From the NCBI GenBank assembly GCA_964036045.1, contig OZ038389.1:35214412-35278411 (forward strand): a stretch of 64,000 nucleotides of DNA, given 5' to 3'. The DNA comes from Eutreptiella sp. 'Long Island Sound 2002'. Lineage: Eukaryota; Euglenozoa; Euglenophyceae; Eutreptiales; Eutreptiaceae. Under the pieces are notes generated by a model. It was not told the DNA's origin. It did not search any database and saw only the letters and a list, made by a program, of their open reading frames with translations. The position numbers were made by a program, and so were the translations under genes. Shown piece after piece: positions 24,301 to 36,000 of this stretch (the stretch's first letter is position 1; each line of letters opens with the position of its first letter).

Positions 24301-27300
24301 GGGCAGAGGGCTGCTCCACAGGGCAGAGGGTGCTCCGCAGGGCAGAGGCTCCGCAGGGCAGAGGGCCTGCTCCGCAGGGCAGAGGGCCTGCTCCGCAGGG
24401 CAGAGGGCCCGCTCCGCAGGGCAGAGGGCCCGCTCCGCAGGGCAGAGGGCCCGCTCCACAGGGCAGAGGGCCCGCTCCGCAGGGCAGAGGGCCCGCTCCG
24501 CAGGGCAGAGGCTCCACAGGGCAGAGGGCCTGCTCCGCAGGGCAGAGGGCCTGCTCCGCAGGGCAGAGGGCCTGCTCCACAGGGCAGAGGGTCCACAGGG
24601 CAGAGGGCCTGCTCCACAGGGCAGAGGGCCTGCTCCACAGGGCATAGGGTGCTCCGCAGGGCAGAGGCTCCGCAGGGCACAGGGCCTGCTCCGCAGGGCA
24701 GAGGGCCTGCTCCGCAGGGCAGAGGGCCCGCTCCGCAGGGCAGAGGGCCCGCTCCGCAGGGCAGAGGGCCCGCTCCGCAGGGCAGAGGGCCCGCTCCGCA
24801 GGACAGAGGGCCTGCTCCGCAGGGCAGAGGGCCGGCTCCGCAGGGCAGAGGGCCGGCTCCGCAGGGCAGAGGGCCCGCTCCGCAGGGCAGAGGGCCCGCT
24901 CCGCAGGGCAGAGGGCCCGCTCCGCAGGGCAGAGGGCCTGCTCCGCAGGGCAGAGGGCCCGCTCCGCAGGGTAGAGGGCCCGCTCCGCAGGGCAGAGGCT
25001 CCACAGGGCAGAGGGCCTGCTCCGCAGGGCAGAGGGCCCGCTCCGCAGGGCAGAGGGCCCGCTCCGCAGGGTAGAGGGCCCGCTCCGCAGGGCAGAGGCT
25101 CCGCAGGGCAGAGGGCCTGCTCCGCAGGGCAGAGGGCCCGCTCCGCAGGGCAGAGGGCCCGCTCCGCAGGGCAGAGGGCCCGCTCCACAGGGTAGAGGGC
25201 CCGCTCCGCAGGGCAGAGGCTCCGCAGGGCAGAGGGCCTGCTCCGCAGGGCAGAGGGCCCGCTCCGCAGGGCAGAGGGCCCGCTCCGCAGGGCAGAGGGC
25301 CCGCTCCGCAGGGCAGAGGGCCCGCTCCGCAGGGCAGAGGGCCCGCTCCGCAGGGCAGAGGGCCCGCTCCGCAGGGCAGAGGGGCCGCTCCGCAGGGCAG
25401 AGGCTCCACAGGGCAGAGGGCCCGCTCCGCAGGGCAGAGGGCCCGCTCCGCAGGGCAGAGGGCCCGCTCCGCAGGGCAGAGGGCCCGCTCCGCAGGGCAG
25501 AGGGCCCGCTCCGCAGGGCAGAGGGCCCGCTCCGCAGGGCAGAGGGCCCGCTCCGCAGGGCAGAGGGCCCGCTCCGCAGGGCAGAGGGCCCGCTCCGCAG
25601 GGCAGAGGGCCCGCTCCGCAGGGCAGAGGGCCCGCTCCGCAGGGCAGAGGGCCCGCTCCGCAGGGCAGAGGGCCCGCTCCGCAGGGCAGAGGGCCTGCTC
25701 CGCAGGGCAGAGGGCCTGCTCCGCAGGGCAGAGGGCCTGCTCTGCAGGGCAGAGGCTCCACAGGGCAGAGGGCCTGCCCTGCAGGGCAGAGGCTCCGCAG
25801 GGCAGAGGGCCTGCTCCGCAGGGCAGAGGGCCTGCTCCGCAGGGCAGAGGGCCTGCTCCGCAGGGTAGAGGGCCCGCTCCGCAGGGCAGAGGGCCTGCTC
25901 CGCAGGGCAGAGGGCCTGCTCCGCAGGGCAGAGGCTCCACAGGGCAGAGGGCCTGCTCCGCAGGGCAGAGGCTCCGCAGGGCAGAGGGCCTGCTCCGCAG
26001 GGCAGAGGGCCTGCTCCACAGGGCAGAGGGCCTGCTCCGCAGGGCAGAGGGCCTGCTCCGCAGGGCAGAGGCTCCGCAGGGCAGAGGGCCTGCTCCGCAG
26101 GGCAGAGGGCCTGCTCCGCAGGGCAGAGGGCCTGCTCCGCAGGGCAGAGGGCCTGCTCCGCAGGGCAGAGGGCCCACAGGGCAGAGGGCCCGCTCTGCAG
26201 GGCAGAGGGCCTGCTCCGCAGGGCAGAGGGCCCGCTCCGCAGGGCAGAGGGCCCGCTCTGCAGGGCAGAGGGCCCGCTCCGCAGGGCAGAGGGCCCGCTC
26301 CGCAGGGCAGAGGGCCCGCTCCGCAGGGCAGAGGGCCCGCTCCGCAGGGCAGAGGGCCCGCTCCGCAGGGCAGAGGGCCCGCTCCGCAGGGCAGAGGCCC
26401 GGCTCCGCAGGGCAGAGGCCCGGCTCCGCAGGGCAGAGGGCCCGCTCCGCAGGGCAGAGGGCCCGCTCCGCAGGGCAGAGGGCCCGCTCCGCAGGGCAGA
26501 GGGCCCGCTTCGCAGGGCAGAGGGCCTGCTCCGCAGGGCAGAGGGCCTGCTCCGCAGGGCAGAGGGCCTGCTCCGCAGGGCAGATGCTCCGCAGGGCAGA
26601 GGGCCGGCTCCGCAGGGCAGAGGGCCCGCTCCGCAGGGCAGAGGGCCCGCTCCGCAGGGCAGAGGGCCCGCTCCACAGGGCAGAGGGCCCGCTCCGCAGG
26701 GCAGAGGGCCCGCTTCGCAGGGCAGAGGGCCGGCTCCGCAGGGCAGAGGGCCTGCTCCGCAGGGCAGAGGGCCTGCTCCGCAGGGCAGATGCTCCGCAGG
26801 GCAGAGGGCCGGCTCCGCAGGGCAGAGGGCCCGCTCCGCAGGGCAGAGGGCCCGCTCCGCAGGGCAGAGGGCCCGCTCCGCAGGGCAGAGGGCCCGCTCC
26901 GCAGGGCAGAGGGCCCGGCTCCGCAGGGCAGAGGGCCCGGCTCCGCAGGGCAGAGGCCCGGCCCCGCAGGGCAGAGGGCCCGCCGCAGGGCAGAGGGCCT
27001 GCTCCGCAGGGCAGAGGGCCCGCTCCGCAGGGCAGAGGGCCCGCTCCGCAGGGCAGAGGGCCCGCTCCGCAGGGCAGAGGGCCCGCTCCGCAGGGCAGAG
27101 GCTCCACAGGGCAGAGGGCCTGCTCCGCAGGGCAGAGGGCCCGCTCCGCAGGGCAGAGGGCCCGCTCCGCAGGGCAGAGGGCCCGCTCCGCAGGGCAGAG
27201 GGCCCGCTCCGCAGGGCAGAGGGCCCGCTCCGCAGGGCAGAGGGCCTGCTCCGCAGGGCAGAGGGCCCGCTCCGCAGGGCAGAGGGCCCGCTCCGCAGGG

Positions 27301-30021
27301 CAGAGGGCCCGCTCCGCAGGGCAGAGGGCCCGCTCCGCAGGGCAGAGGGCCCGCTCCGCAGGGCAGAGGGCCCGCTCCGCAGGGCAGAGGGCCCGCTCCG
27401 CAGGGCAGAGGGCCTGCTCCGCAGGGCAGAGGGCCTGCTCCGCAGGGCAGAGGGCCTGCTCCGCAGGGCAGAGGGCCTGCTCCACAGGGCAGAGGCTCCA
27501 CAGGGCAGAGGGCCTGCTCCGCAGGGCAGAGGGCCTGCTCCACAGGGCAGAGGCTCCACAGGGCAGAGGGCCTGCTCCGCAGGGCACACAGGGTATGAGG
27601 ATTGGGGGCGCAGCAAGTGCCGTCCTGTTTTGCGGAGCCTGTGCAGCCCCCAGCGCACTGTCACTGCCACGGCCAGCCCCCCCCCCCCTTCCTCTTCGAC
27701 CCCTACCTCCCCCCACACTCTCATTCAGAAAAAGCGGGAGGTGCTGGAGAGCTCCGTCAACCGCTGGTGCTTCAACGATGACGAGGAGATACTGCCGCCT
27801 TGGTTCCAGAAGGACCAGCGCATTGCCAACCAACGCCAGCTGCCCGTCACGAAGGTCCTCCCCCCGCGCCGGCCCCCGGGCGTCCGTGCGTGTGCGTGCG
27901 TGTGCCAGTGCTGCTGCTGCAGGGGGCCCGGACTTGGGCCGGGAGGGGCCGGCAGGGCTCCTTTTCACAACTCAGCACCCCAAGAGGGGGGGGGGTGAGG
28001 GCAGGGATGCATTGGAAGGGGGGAAGGCACCCCCCCCCGCCCTTCAGGGCGCCCAGCCTATGCCCAGCCCCTGTCTCCCTGACGCCAAGTGCCGGCCTTT
28101 AATGGCATCTGTAACCGACAGTAACCGCCCCCAACCGCTTTGGCAACCTCCTCCAACCGCCTGCCTAACTGCCTCCAGGGCCACCCCCGCGGTCCCTTCC
28201 CTTCTAATGCATCCCTTGGGGTAGGGGGGCTGGGGTGGGGTCCCCCCTCCACCCCTGGACCCGGCCGCCCGCCTGCTCCGGGGGCCCAGAGCATGGACGG
28301 CCTGAGGACGGAGGTGTTTGGACAGCAAAAACAGTCAAACAACCCCCGCAACAACCAGCACAACCCCCAATACGCCAACTACTGGGCACCGCTGACACGC
28401 AAACGGCACATCCCGCCACATCCAGCACAGCCCCTGCACACCAACCACTGGGCTCCGCGAACGCGGAAACGACACCAGCAAGAGCACCGGCCGCAGCGGT
28501 CGACAGAACGCAGCGACCTGACGCAACATGCGAAGGGAAGAACGGGTGACTGTCCAGGGCCCCGTAAAGAAACAACAACCCGACGGAATGTCACACGGGG
28601 GGGGGGCTGGACCCCCCCCCCCGCCCCTTAAAAGGAGCGCTGGGGGACGGCCGGGCGTGCGCTGCCGTATCATCCGCAGGGCTGGTGCCGGGTCCCCAGG
28701 CCACGCCCCCCTCACCCCCCATTCCCGTTTCCGTCGCAGGAGGAGGTGGAGGCCGAGAAGGCCCGGTTCCGTTCGCTGAACGCCCGGCCCTCGAAGAAGG
28801 TGATGCAGGCCATCAGCCGCAAGCGGCATAAGGCCAAGCGCATCTTGTCCAAGTTGGCCACGAAAGAGAAGGCGAATCCGAGGTATTGGGAGGGCGAGGG
28901 ACGATGGGGGGGGGGGGGGCGGGCTGTTGGTGAGGCTCCGAAGGTGCACTTCGTTGACGGACAACAGCCCTCGGACAAGGCGGTCGAAATTCCGCTTTGG
29001 GGGCGCTTTGAGTACAGTATTTCCCCCAAAGGCCGGCCAAGTTCAAAAGACACGAACGGCCGGCAATACACAAGCACCACGAAGTGGCCGCTAGGCCCAT
29101 GTAGCCTGGGCCATGGGCCCCCGAAAGCCCTAAAATTGTGGTTGTTTGGGCTGTTTGGTGGCACCTGAACCTTTTTCAAAATTCGATCCTTTTCTCGCTT
29201 CGAGGTGCCTTGCCGAAGGCAATGGAATTTACGATTGGGAAACCTGATTGGGCCATTTTTGGTACACACCATTTTGGGTCCCATCCCCCCCTCCCCCCCC
29301 CCCCTTCTAATACTTCCTGGGGTAGTCCTGAGTGGCTATAGATGAGGTGGCACAGGTCGGGATGGCATGTACATACCTCTGATGGGGGAGTAAGTAAGAA
29401 CCTCAACCCGCCTGAAGAAACGATTTGGTGTGTGAACAAGTCAGCAACTGAACCGGACAGCAGTACTCTCGAACAATGCAAGAGCGATGCCCGCTTGGCC
29501 TGTGTCACGGGGGCCTTTCGGGAGCTGAGTATCCGTTGTTTCATGCCCCCCCCCCTGCCTTTCTACTACTTTCCGGGGTCGGGGTTTTGGTTGTTGGGTG
29601 TTCGTGTGGGATGTTGGGGACCTGACTCCTGCCGGCCTGCTGCCTTTGTCCGGGTCCCTCCTGCCCGTCCGCCGTCCTCCCACCCGCCACCTCCTGCCCG
29701 TCCGCTGTCCCCCACCCGCCACCTCCCGCCCGTCCGCTGTCCCCCACCCGCCACCTCCCGCCCCCGCCGTCCACACCCCTGCACCCCTCGCCCCCCCCCC
29801 TCCGCAGCAAGAACAAGAAGGCCCTGCCCTCGGTCCGCATGCTCATGCGCTCCAACCGCCTGGACTCCCGCAAGACCAAGAAGAAGAACGCGCCGATGGA
29901 CACCAAAACGTGGGGAGAGAAGTTCCGCGACTTCGAGCGCCGCAAGAAGCTCGGCCAAGTCAAGACCGGGCAGGGGGGCAACCGCGTGGGGGGCAGGCGG
30001 GGGAAGAAGGTGGGCAAGTAA
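18391..30021 (+). CDS. SPB1: SPB1/FTSJ3-like pre-rRNA 2'-O-methyltransferase (internal exons missing in assembly gap)
   Basis: Visible exons: 18,391-18,530, then 19,141-19,361, 21,340-21,541, 22,251-22,369, 27,729-27,854, 28,740-28,882 and 29,808-30,021 (TAA). All junctions after the gap agree in phase. Exon 1 ([15 protein letters not shown], then [12 protein letters not shown]) is the start of the FtsJ-type methyltransferase domain. The last four exons carry the Spb1 C-terminal domain ([42 protein letters not shown]) and a Lys/Arg-rich tail. The middle exons are acidic and low-complexity ([23 protein letters not shown]). In yeast and animals this nucleolar protein methylates 25S/28S rRNA and acts in 60S maturation. 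The S-adenosylmethionine-binding core and catalytic residues are not in the window. Exon 1 ends in phase 2 and the exon at 19,141 needs phase 1, so at least one exon must lie in between. Confidence 0.88.
18801..19000. other. Assembly gap (200 N)
   Basis: Exactly 200 undetermined bases within the SPB1 gene. The length looks like a placeholder. The missing SPB1 segment (methyltransferase core and middle domain, several hundred residues in known family members) would need much more than 200 bp, so the true gap is larger, or those exons were misplaced elsewhere. Confidence 0.97.
19362..21339 (+). other. SPB1 intron with relic coding repeat
   Basis: The donor is ATCATG|GTATGC and the acceptor TCCCTTCAG|ATC, both phase 0. 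The intron is very GC-rich with G and C runs (19,911-19,931, 20,720-20,770, 20,900-20,918). It contains one copy of a dispersed repeat (19,933-20,083). The reverse strand at 19,740-19,560 is also open and protein-like ([20 protein letters not shown]), perhaps part of the same mobile element. Confidence 0.65.
19933..20083 (-). repeat. Dispersed repeat with conserved reverse-strand frame, copy 1
   Basis: About 150 bp similar to 46,832-46,976. In both copies the minus strand encodes a comparable peptide: [11 protein letters not shown] followed by DQRDLFCHR here, and KSAGRQWLVSG followed by DHRYLFCHR in the other. This suggests a fragment of a mobile-element protein of unknown type. Confidence 0.6.
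22368..22517. repeat. 30-bp tandem repeat, precursor-like array
   Basis: Four to five copies of a 30-bp unit that starts GGGTGTGGGG and ends in CCTGCTCCACAGGGCAGAGA. The second half is the same core as the 21-bp minisatellite unit downstream; a few more core copies occur at 22,717-22,775. Confidence 0.9.
22583..22715 (-). repeat. Dispersed repeat of about 100 bp, copy in SPB1 intron
   Basis: One of three related segments, with 29,217-29,330 and 44,925-45,012 (inverted). The shared core runs from GACCATCGTGGGA through GGGCCATTTTT.GTACAC to a GGGTCCC or GGGCCC end followed by C runs. Confidence 0.55.
23101..27592. repeat. 21-bp minisatellite array, about 4.5 kb, about 215 units
   Basis: The core unit starts GGGCAGAGGGCC and ends GCTCCGCA (21 bp). 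Variants carry C or T in the middle and G or A near the end. Shorter 16-bp units, GGGCAGAGGCTCCGCA or GGGCAGAGGCTCCACA, punctuate the array and shift its phase. Higher-order structure is visible: the rare GCAAGGCAG variant recurs 200 bp apart (23,447 and 23,647), and a CAGATGCTCC variant recurs about 205 bp apart (26,581 and 26,786). Because 21 is a multiple of three, stop-free frames over 1,000 codons occur on both strands; these are artefacts. Confidence 0.97.
28004..28215 (+). mobile_element. MITE family copy 1
   Basis: 212 bp bounded by inverted ends (GGGATGCATTGGAAGG on the left, CCTTCTAATGCATCCC on the right) with no coding capacity. The interior contains a GTAACCGACAGTAACCGCC block and AACCGCC repeats. 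It is nearly identical along most of its length to 30,872-31,072 in the opposite orientation. It sits in an SPB1 intron. Confidence 0.8.
28291..28600 (+). repeat. Dispersed repeat of about 310 bp, copy in SPB1 intron
   Basis: Highly similar over its whole length to 58,881-59,190 (shared segments include GGACAGCAAAAACAGTCAAA, CAGCAAGAGCACCGGCCGCA and GGTGACTGTCCAGGGCCCC). No coding capacity recognised. Confidence 0.85.
29217..29330. repeat. Dispersed repeat of about 100 bp, copy in last SPB1 intron
   Basis: Shares GATTGGGCCATTTTTGGTAC and the following TTTTGGGTCCC segment with the copies at 22,583-22,715 and 44,925-45,012; ends in C runs and CTTCTAATAC. Confidence 0.55.
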
Positions 30022-33000
30022 GCCCGCGTCCTCCGTCTTGCGCGGCGCACTCCGTGTGCGCCCGGGCCCTGCGCCGGTCCTGTGCTCGAAGGGGCGGGGG
30101 GGTACCCGGCGCGTACCCGCCGCAGTTGGGCGGCGGGTGGTGGCGGTTACGAAGCGGTTGGGGTGCCGTTGGGGGCGGTTGGGGGCGGTTGCAGCGGAGC
30201 GGGCCATCGCCCCCGGAGCAGCGGTGGCAGACCTCCCCGTCAGGCCTGCCTTGCCCCCCACCCCCCCCCTCTGCACTGGGGACATGCATCGTACAGTCCG
30301 GGCGCCCGGTCATCCACAGACCTCTGCTCCCTCCAAAGCCGCACGGTCCAGAGCTTCGAGGCGGGGACGGTGTTTGGAGGTGGTTGGCCTGTGCTTTTCT
30401 TTTCCGTTCTTGGATCGCGCTGCCGACCAACTCCGGGGGATCGAGGGTGGGGGTTTCGGTGGTGCCGCGATCTTCGCGGGTGCCCAGGGTCAGCGCAGCG
30501 GTGGCCCCGGCGCGGGGCCCATGTCGCGTGCGCGCAGAGGCACCCGCTTGTCGTCGTCAAGGCGCTGCTTGTCCCCGATACTGCGCCCTCCACACACACC
30601 CCGGACCCGCATTTGGGCGGTGGGCCTGTGTGTCGGCACCCCCCCCCCCCTCTTCTGCCCTTGCAGCACTTTCGTGAGGCGATGGTGTGTGCAAGACCAC
30701 ACAACGTCCCCCCATCCCACTCCTCTTTGAAGGCATGTGCCTTTGAGTGGGTGCGATTCAGTAGCTCTCGGGAGGTGGCGGTGTTGGACGGGGTAGTTCC
30801 ACCAAAGGCCCAACCCACACCTTCGCTAACCGCACCTTTTTGAGGCGTTGCCCCCCCCCCCCCCCCCCGAAGGGATGCATTAGAAGGGGAGGGACCCCAA
30901 AGGTGGCCCCAGCAGCGGTTAGGCAGGCGGTTGGAGGAGGTTGCCGAAGCGGTTGGGGGCGGTTACTGTCGGTTACAAATGCCATTGACGCTGGCACTTG
31001 GCGCCAGGGGGACAGTGGCTGCGCCATGGAATGGGGGGGGGGGGGGTACCATCCCCCCTTCCAATGCATCCCTGCCCCCCCCCCCCCCGTCTGCTCTGGG
31101 ATTCGTGTGGACACCCGCCGCCACCCACACTCAGTGCGAGTGACCCCGTTCCCCTTGACCTCTGCTCTGACCCTCCCAACATCGATGGTACTGGGCCGCC
31201 GCCGGGGCTACGGATGGGGCCAGGGGACTGCACGGCACACCGTCCCATCGTCAGACTCGCGATCATGTGTGGGCGCCTGCTCCGCCTCAGGGCACGGCTT
31301 TGCCCGGGGCCACCCACCCATTCCCTCCCGCCCTCTACTCCGTCAGTCGAGTGAGGCTGCCACACCAGAGGGTCGGTCCGCGGAGGGGGGACAAGGGCAC
31401 CGCCCCGGAGCGTCGGGGGGGGGGGGAGGGGGGCTGTATGGGCGCGTTCTTTGTGCTGCCGCCTGCACAAGTGTGCGGCGGTGCATTGCGAGGCACTGGA
31501 CCGTGGGATACCAGTGGCCCGGCTGGTGCCCGGGGGGCGGTCTGAGTGATGGGGTGCATGGGGGCGGGGGACTGGGGGTGACAAGGGGAGACACTGGGGG
31601 GGGGGGGGGTGACGGTTTTGGATGGGGATTTGGATTTGGCTTTGGGGGCCGATCTTAAGGCACACAGGCCGCCTGGGGTGACGCATGATGGCGCCCCCGA
31701 CGACTCTGCACATCGGCCGGTGGTGGTTTTGGATGGGAAGGAGTTCAAAGGGGGGCTCTGGCCCCCACCGTTCGGGGGGGTGCTCCAGGCGACAGGAGGG
31801 CTCTGAAGCGACGCTGAGCCGGTTCAGTGGGGGAGCCGTCGGGTGGACAGGGCGCGGCAAATCCCTCAGAAAGTGCCCCTCCCGCCCTCTCCGCACCACA
31901 ACTCTCGGGGGCGTGTGCCCGTCATCCGGAGGAGCGCCGGTACGCCCCCACTGAGCCCCCCCTGACGTGTCCCCCTCCAATGCCCTGGGCCTCCCGCCGG
32001 ACGGTGGGGGTGGGGGGTCAGAGCGTCGCGCATTGCACCGTGTGGCCGTGCGGCGTGCCGCTGTGCGTGCGCGATGCGCCTTGTTCAGGGCCGCCGTCCC
32101 GCGGGTGTCCCACTACGAGCCCCCCTCCCTCCCTCAGATAGAGACTCGCCCGGATCCCCCTGTGCACTTCCCACCGCCAGCTCTCGTGAGGCAGGGACCC
32201 CGATCCCTCTTCTCCCTCCGGGCAGCAGCCTGACCCCAGACTTGCCTCTGGCGTCTGCCGCACATGATTTGGCGGGGCGCGGCCTTTCGAGTTGCGCCGC
32301 CGGGTCCTGCTGGGCTCTGGGGGTGGCAGGACGGGGCTTACTGATTCTGGGCTGATTCTGAAAGAGACAACCGGTGCCCATGCCGATGCTGCGGGCCTGT
32401 GTGGCTGAGAACGCCCTGCTGACCTTCCCTTGAGGCTGCGGTCCATATTGTAGGAAATTTTTCGAAATATGTGGCAACGTTTGGAAATTTTTGGAAATTT
32501 TTGGAAATTTTGGGAAATGTTGATGTTGCCGCCCGATGCTGCGCGCAGGGCTGTGGTGTTTTGGGTCGGTGTGCATAGGACTCCACAAGTTCGGGCTTTC
32601 AAAAGCGTGCTACCCTCCCCCTCCCTCCCCCTTCCCGCGTGTCTCCCGATACAGTTGGCAGTCTTTGAGAGCTCCTGAGGGTGCAAAGCATGGCACTCGT
32701 TCAGCCTTACCTCCGACGCCTGGAAGCAGACCAGTCCCCTGTTGCAGTGTACCTCCCACCCCCTGCCCAAGCTACGCTACCCGGAGGCACTGGATTGTTG
32801 TGGTGCCAAATTCTTGTTGATTCCAATTTTTGTGATTTGGAGCCACATTTTCCTAGACAGATTTGATGGAGGAATTTGCATTGTGCTGCGGTTTTGTTTG
32901 CCTGTTGTTGGGAGGAAGGGAGAAGTCAGCCCGGTGATGAGGAATGGCAGTGAGTGAAGGCTGGTCTTGTATCACTTGCAGGGGAGACACTTGTGCTTTT

Positions 33001-36000
33001 AGACGGGGCAGGTGAGACATTTCATTAAGTTTTGGGGCTTGCAGGAAGACAAGACAGACCCAGAGTTGGAAGAGTAGCAACAAAAGTGTCATCCACCTCA
33101 CGTCAACGGTATCACACCTCTTGTGGAGGCTTTAAGGAAAGGCAGAGGAAAAAGCCGAGGACAAAGGCCAAGGATCAGCCTCGGGCACATTGGGATCTCC
33201 CCAAGATTGGAATCGCCAAGGCCCATGCCCATATTGCCACAAGCAATGCGGTTCAGAAGGCTGCATTTGAGGCCATCCCATAACGCACCCGTCAAACTGA
33301 GGCAAAAGCTGAAAAGACTGTCTAATTTTTCTATTTTGATCCATGATGGTGCATTAGAGAAAGGTTGGGCGAACCTGCATTACAGTGGGTTTTCTCTTCC
33401 CCTGCGGCGCCTGCAGCACACTTGCTTGGGGGCGCATAGGAAGTGCCCCCGAGGGCCATTCTCCCATGACCTAAACTTGTGTCAGCTTAGGAGGCAACCA
33501 CGGAATTCGTGGCTACCTACAATACCCTTGGCAAGAGCGAAGACAATAGCACCGACCACATCATTGGCGTGCATCCAACAGGGATGCCACATGCTCCACA
33601 ATACTGACGAGGGGGCAATCCCCCTGCGCAACAGCACTGCCGCCCCCAACCTTGTTTGCCTCTGATGGCCGGCTTGTCATATTTATGCTGGTGTGCCTCG
33701 GCACTAAGATACCCAAAAGTCAAATTCAAAGTTGATATCCTCAATCTTTTTGGTCCACGCTGTGGTACAGACCTCAGCAGGGATCAAGCCATGTAGTATT
33801 GGGGCACTTTATGGCACTAAATGTAGGCCTTTTTTTTGGCCCACTTCATATCAAAACAAGTGAAAATGGTGCAAGACATGGTTGCAGGACGTTCATTGGG
33901 TGGTTTTGATGGTGTTGCAGTATATATGGCAGCCACCACCGCATCTTAGACACCCAATTTGGTTACAGCTAGCCATTGATGGCCAATTTTGACCAGGTTT
34001 TGGAACCTTTTCCTGTCATCTTGCTGTGCCCCTACGCGGCCAGGAGCCTGTGATCATTCAATGACGCATTGTGGAATTCAGCTTCATAGAGAGTGAGAAT
34101 GGATGGTTGGCCGTTATTTTCACCTTCTCTCCACAGCGAGACAATTGTTTGCGTCCTTAGCTCCGAATTGCTGCTTCACACGCCCCAAGTGGCATTCATG
34201 CAGTTTGTGGTCTTCCTTTTTCGGCTTGATAATGGTATGAACCTGGAGAGCACCCGGGACCTCACCTCAGGTTGCCTACCATCCCTCAATCGGTTGCTTC
34301 TTTTCCCTCAATTTCCAGTCAATTATGGCTTTCACAACGGATGAGTGCAAGGTGTCCAATTCAAAACACAATTCTCTGTAATCCCGGTTGGTTGCTGTGT
34401 ATGTGCGGGGAGGAAACTCTCGAAAGCAGCTCTGAAGTTAGACAGGGCTGGGAAGTGGGAGGTTTGGGGGGCAACAACGGAACAACAGAAGGCAAACCCA
34501 TTTACATGAGCCAAAATAGCAAACAATCCAAAACGAGTGTGAGCAATTTTCCGGAGGATCCAAATTATACTGATCTGCGTGCCACTCTCACGATTGGACA
34601 TTGTGCTAGGCCTGATAACAACCAACTGATCAACCATGGCATTGACTCTAGCTTTTACAGCACCATCATGGCCCACAACCTCAAAATCAAAGAAATCACC
34701 TCAGTCCATTCTCAAATCAAGGGGCCACTCCGTTTGTGGACTCTGAGTCCATATCTCCAACTCAAGGGGCGACTCAATGTGTCTATTGTGTGTCCGAATC
34801 CTTGACTCAAGGGGCTACTAAATTTGTGGGGACCAAAATGTGGCTACACCGAGAAAAATGAAAAATGGCTGGTCATGGGTGGGGGATTGGGCCAAAAAGA
34901 TGCATGGTGCACGCCTGGCGCACTAACACCCCCCCTTTACACCCACCACTGCCACCACCACTGGTCAAGTTTGACCTGGACACTAAAATGACTCAATTGG
35001 TTAGGGACAGTTGGTACAGCCCGGCAGCAATGCTGCAAAGATGTACATGTGTGGTATAGGTCACACATTGAGCCATTGTTTGCTCACTTACTGCACTACG
35101 GTTTGGTTAGGAACATGTGGCATGGCAAACCTGATGAGTTGCATCAATTAGTGCGCATTTTATTGCATTTGCCGCAATTACCTCCGTTACCTCCGGTATG
35201 GACCATTGGAGCATGTCCATCGGAGTGATGCAAACGACTCAGCCACCACGCAAGATGAGGGGGTTCCTGGTGAGCACCCAGCACATCCCATGGTTCAATG
35301 TTTCCTCTATCGAGGATGGAGAGCTTGCACTCCAGGGGAAGCCCTTTGGTTCTGCCCACACCCAACAGCCCTCCCACCGCTTTGTACCAACCAAAATGTG
35401 CCTCTCAACCATTTGGCAACCATTCTTGAAAACCTCTTTTTTATACACCCCTTCCCCTGAAGTACCCAAATCTGCACAATTTGGGCCAAAAACCAACCAT
35501 TTTTCGACCCCAAACAGCCCCACACCCCACTCAAAATGGCCAAATGAAGGAAAACCGATGGCATGTGCCACGACCGGGGCACCTATTCTGCCCGCAAACC
35601 CCCCTTTTGTGTGGTTTCCATACATGGGACTCGCTGGACTAGACGCCTAGACCAATGTATTCGTGTGCGCCATGACCTGCCCAGGCACCGCACGGAGCCT
35701 CAACCAGCTGTGGCCAAAAGGTGTCCAAAACGGGTCCCCGTACACTCAAAAATGATTTTTTCCCCAAAGCTGTCCACAAACCACTTGGGATGCTCAACAA
35801 GTCTTTTCAGCCTGTTTTGAGCCTGTGGTGATTAGTTTTGGCCCTGTCAAAGTTCCAAAAAAATAGCCTTGGAAGTGGGAGATTTCGGGACCAAGTGAGG
35901 GTCAAAACAGGATGAAAACTGTGTTTTTTTTCAAAGTGCCCCCCCCCCCCCCTGCTTCCCAAAGCCCCGAAGTACAACCTTTTTCTCTACTTTTGGAATT

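Larger units (their letters stand above)
22370..27728 (+). other. Giant SPB1 intron (5.36 kb) carrying a minisatellite
   Basis: The donor is AAGAGG|GTATGG and the acceptor CATTCAG|AAAAAG, both phase 0, joining MLDKR to KKREVLESS. The intron starts with four to five 30-bp units (22,368-22,517), has a dispersed-repeat fragment at about 22,583-22,715, and then the 4.5-kb minisatellite. Confidence 0.85.

Noticed and set aside
23101-27592. Possible CRISPR array
   Set aside because: The units are contiguous with no unique spacers, the context is a eukaryotic intron, and no cas-like gene is present.
22911-27968. Stop-free frames of over 1,000 codons on both strands
   Set aside because: They are translations of the 21-bp minisatellite (seven codons per unit). 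They read as repeats in every phase and lie inside a well-supported intron.
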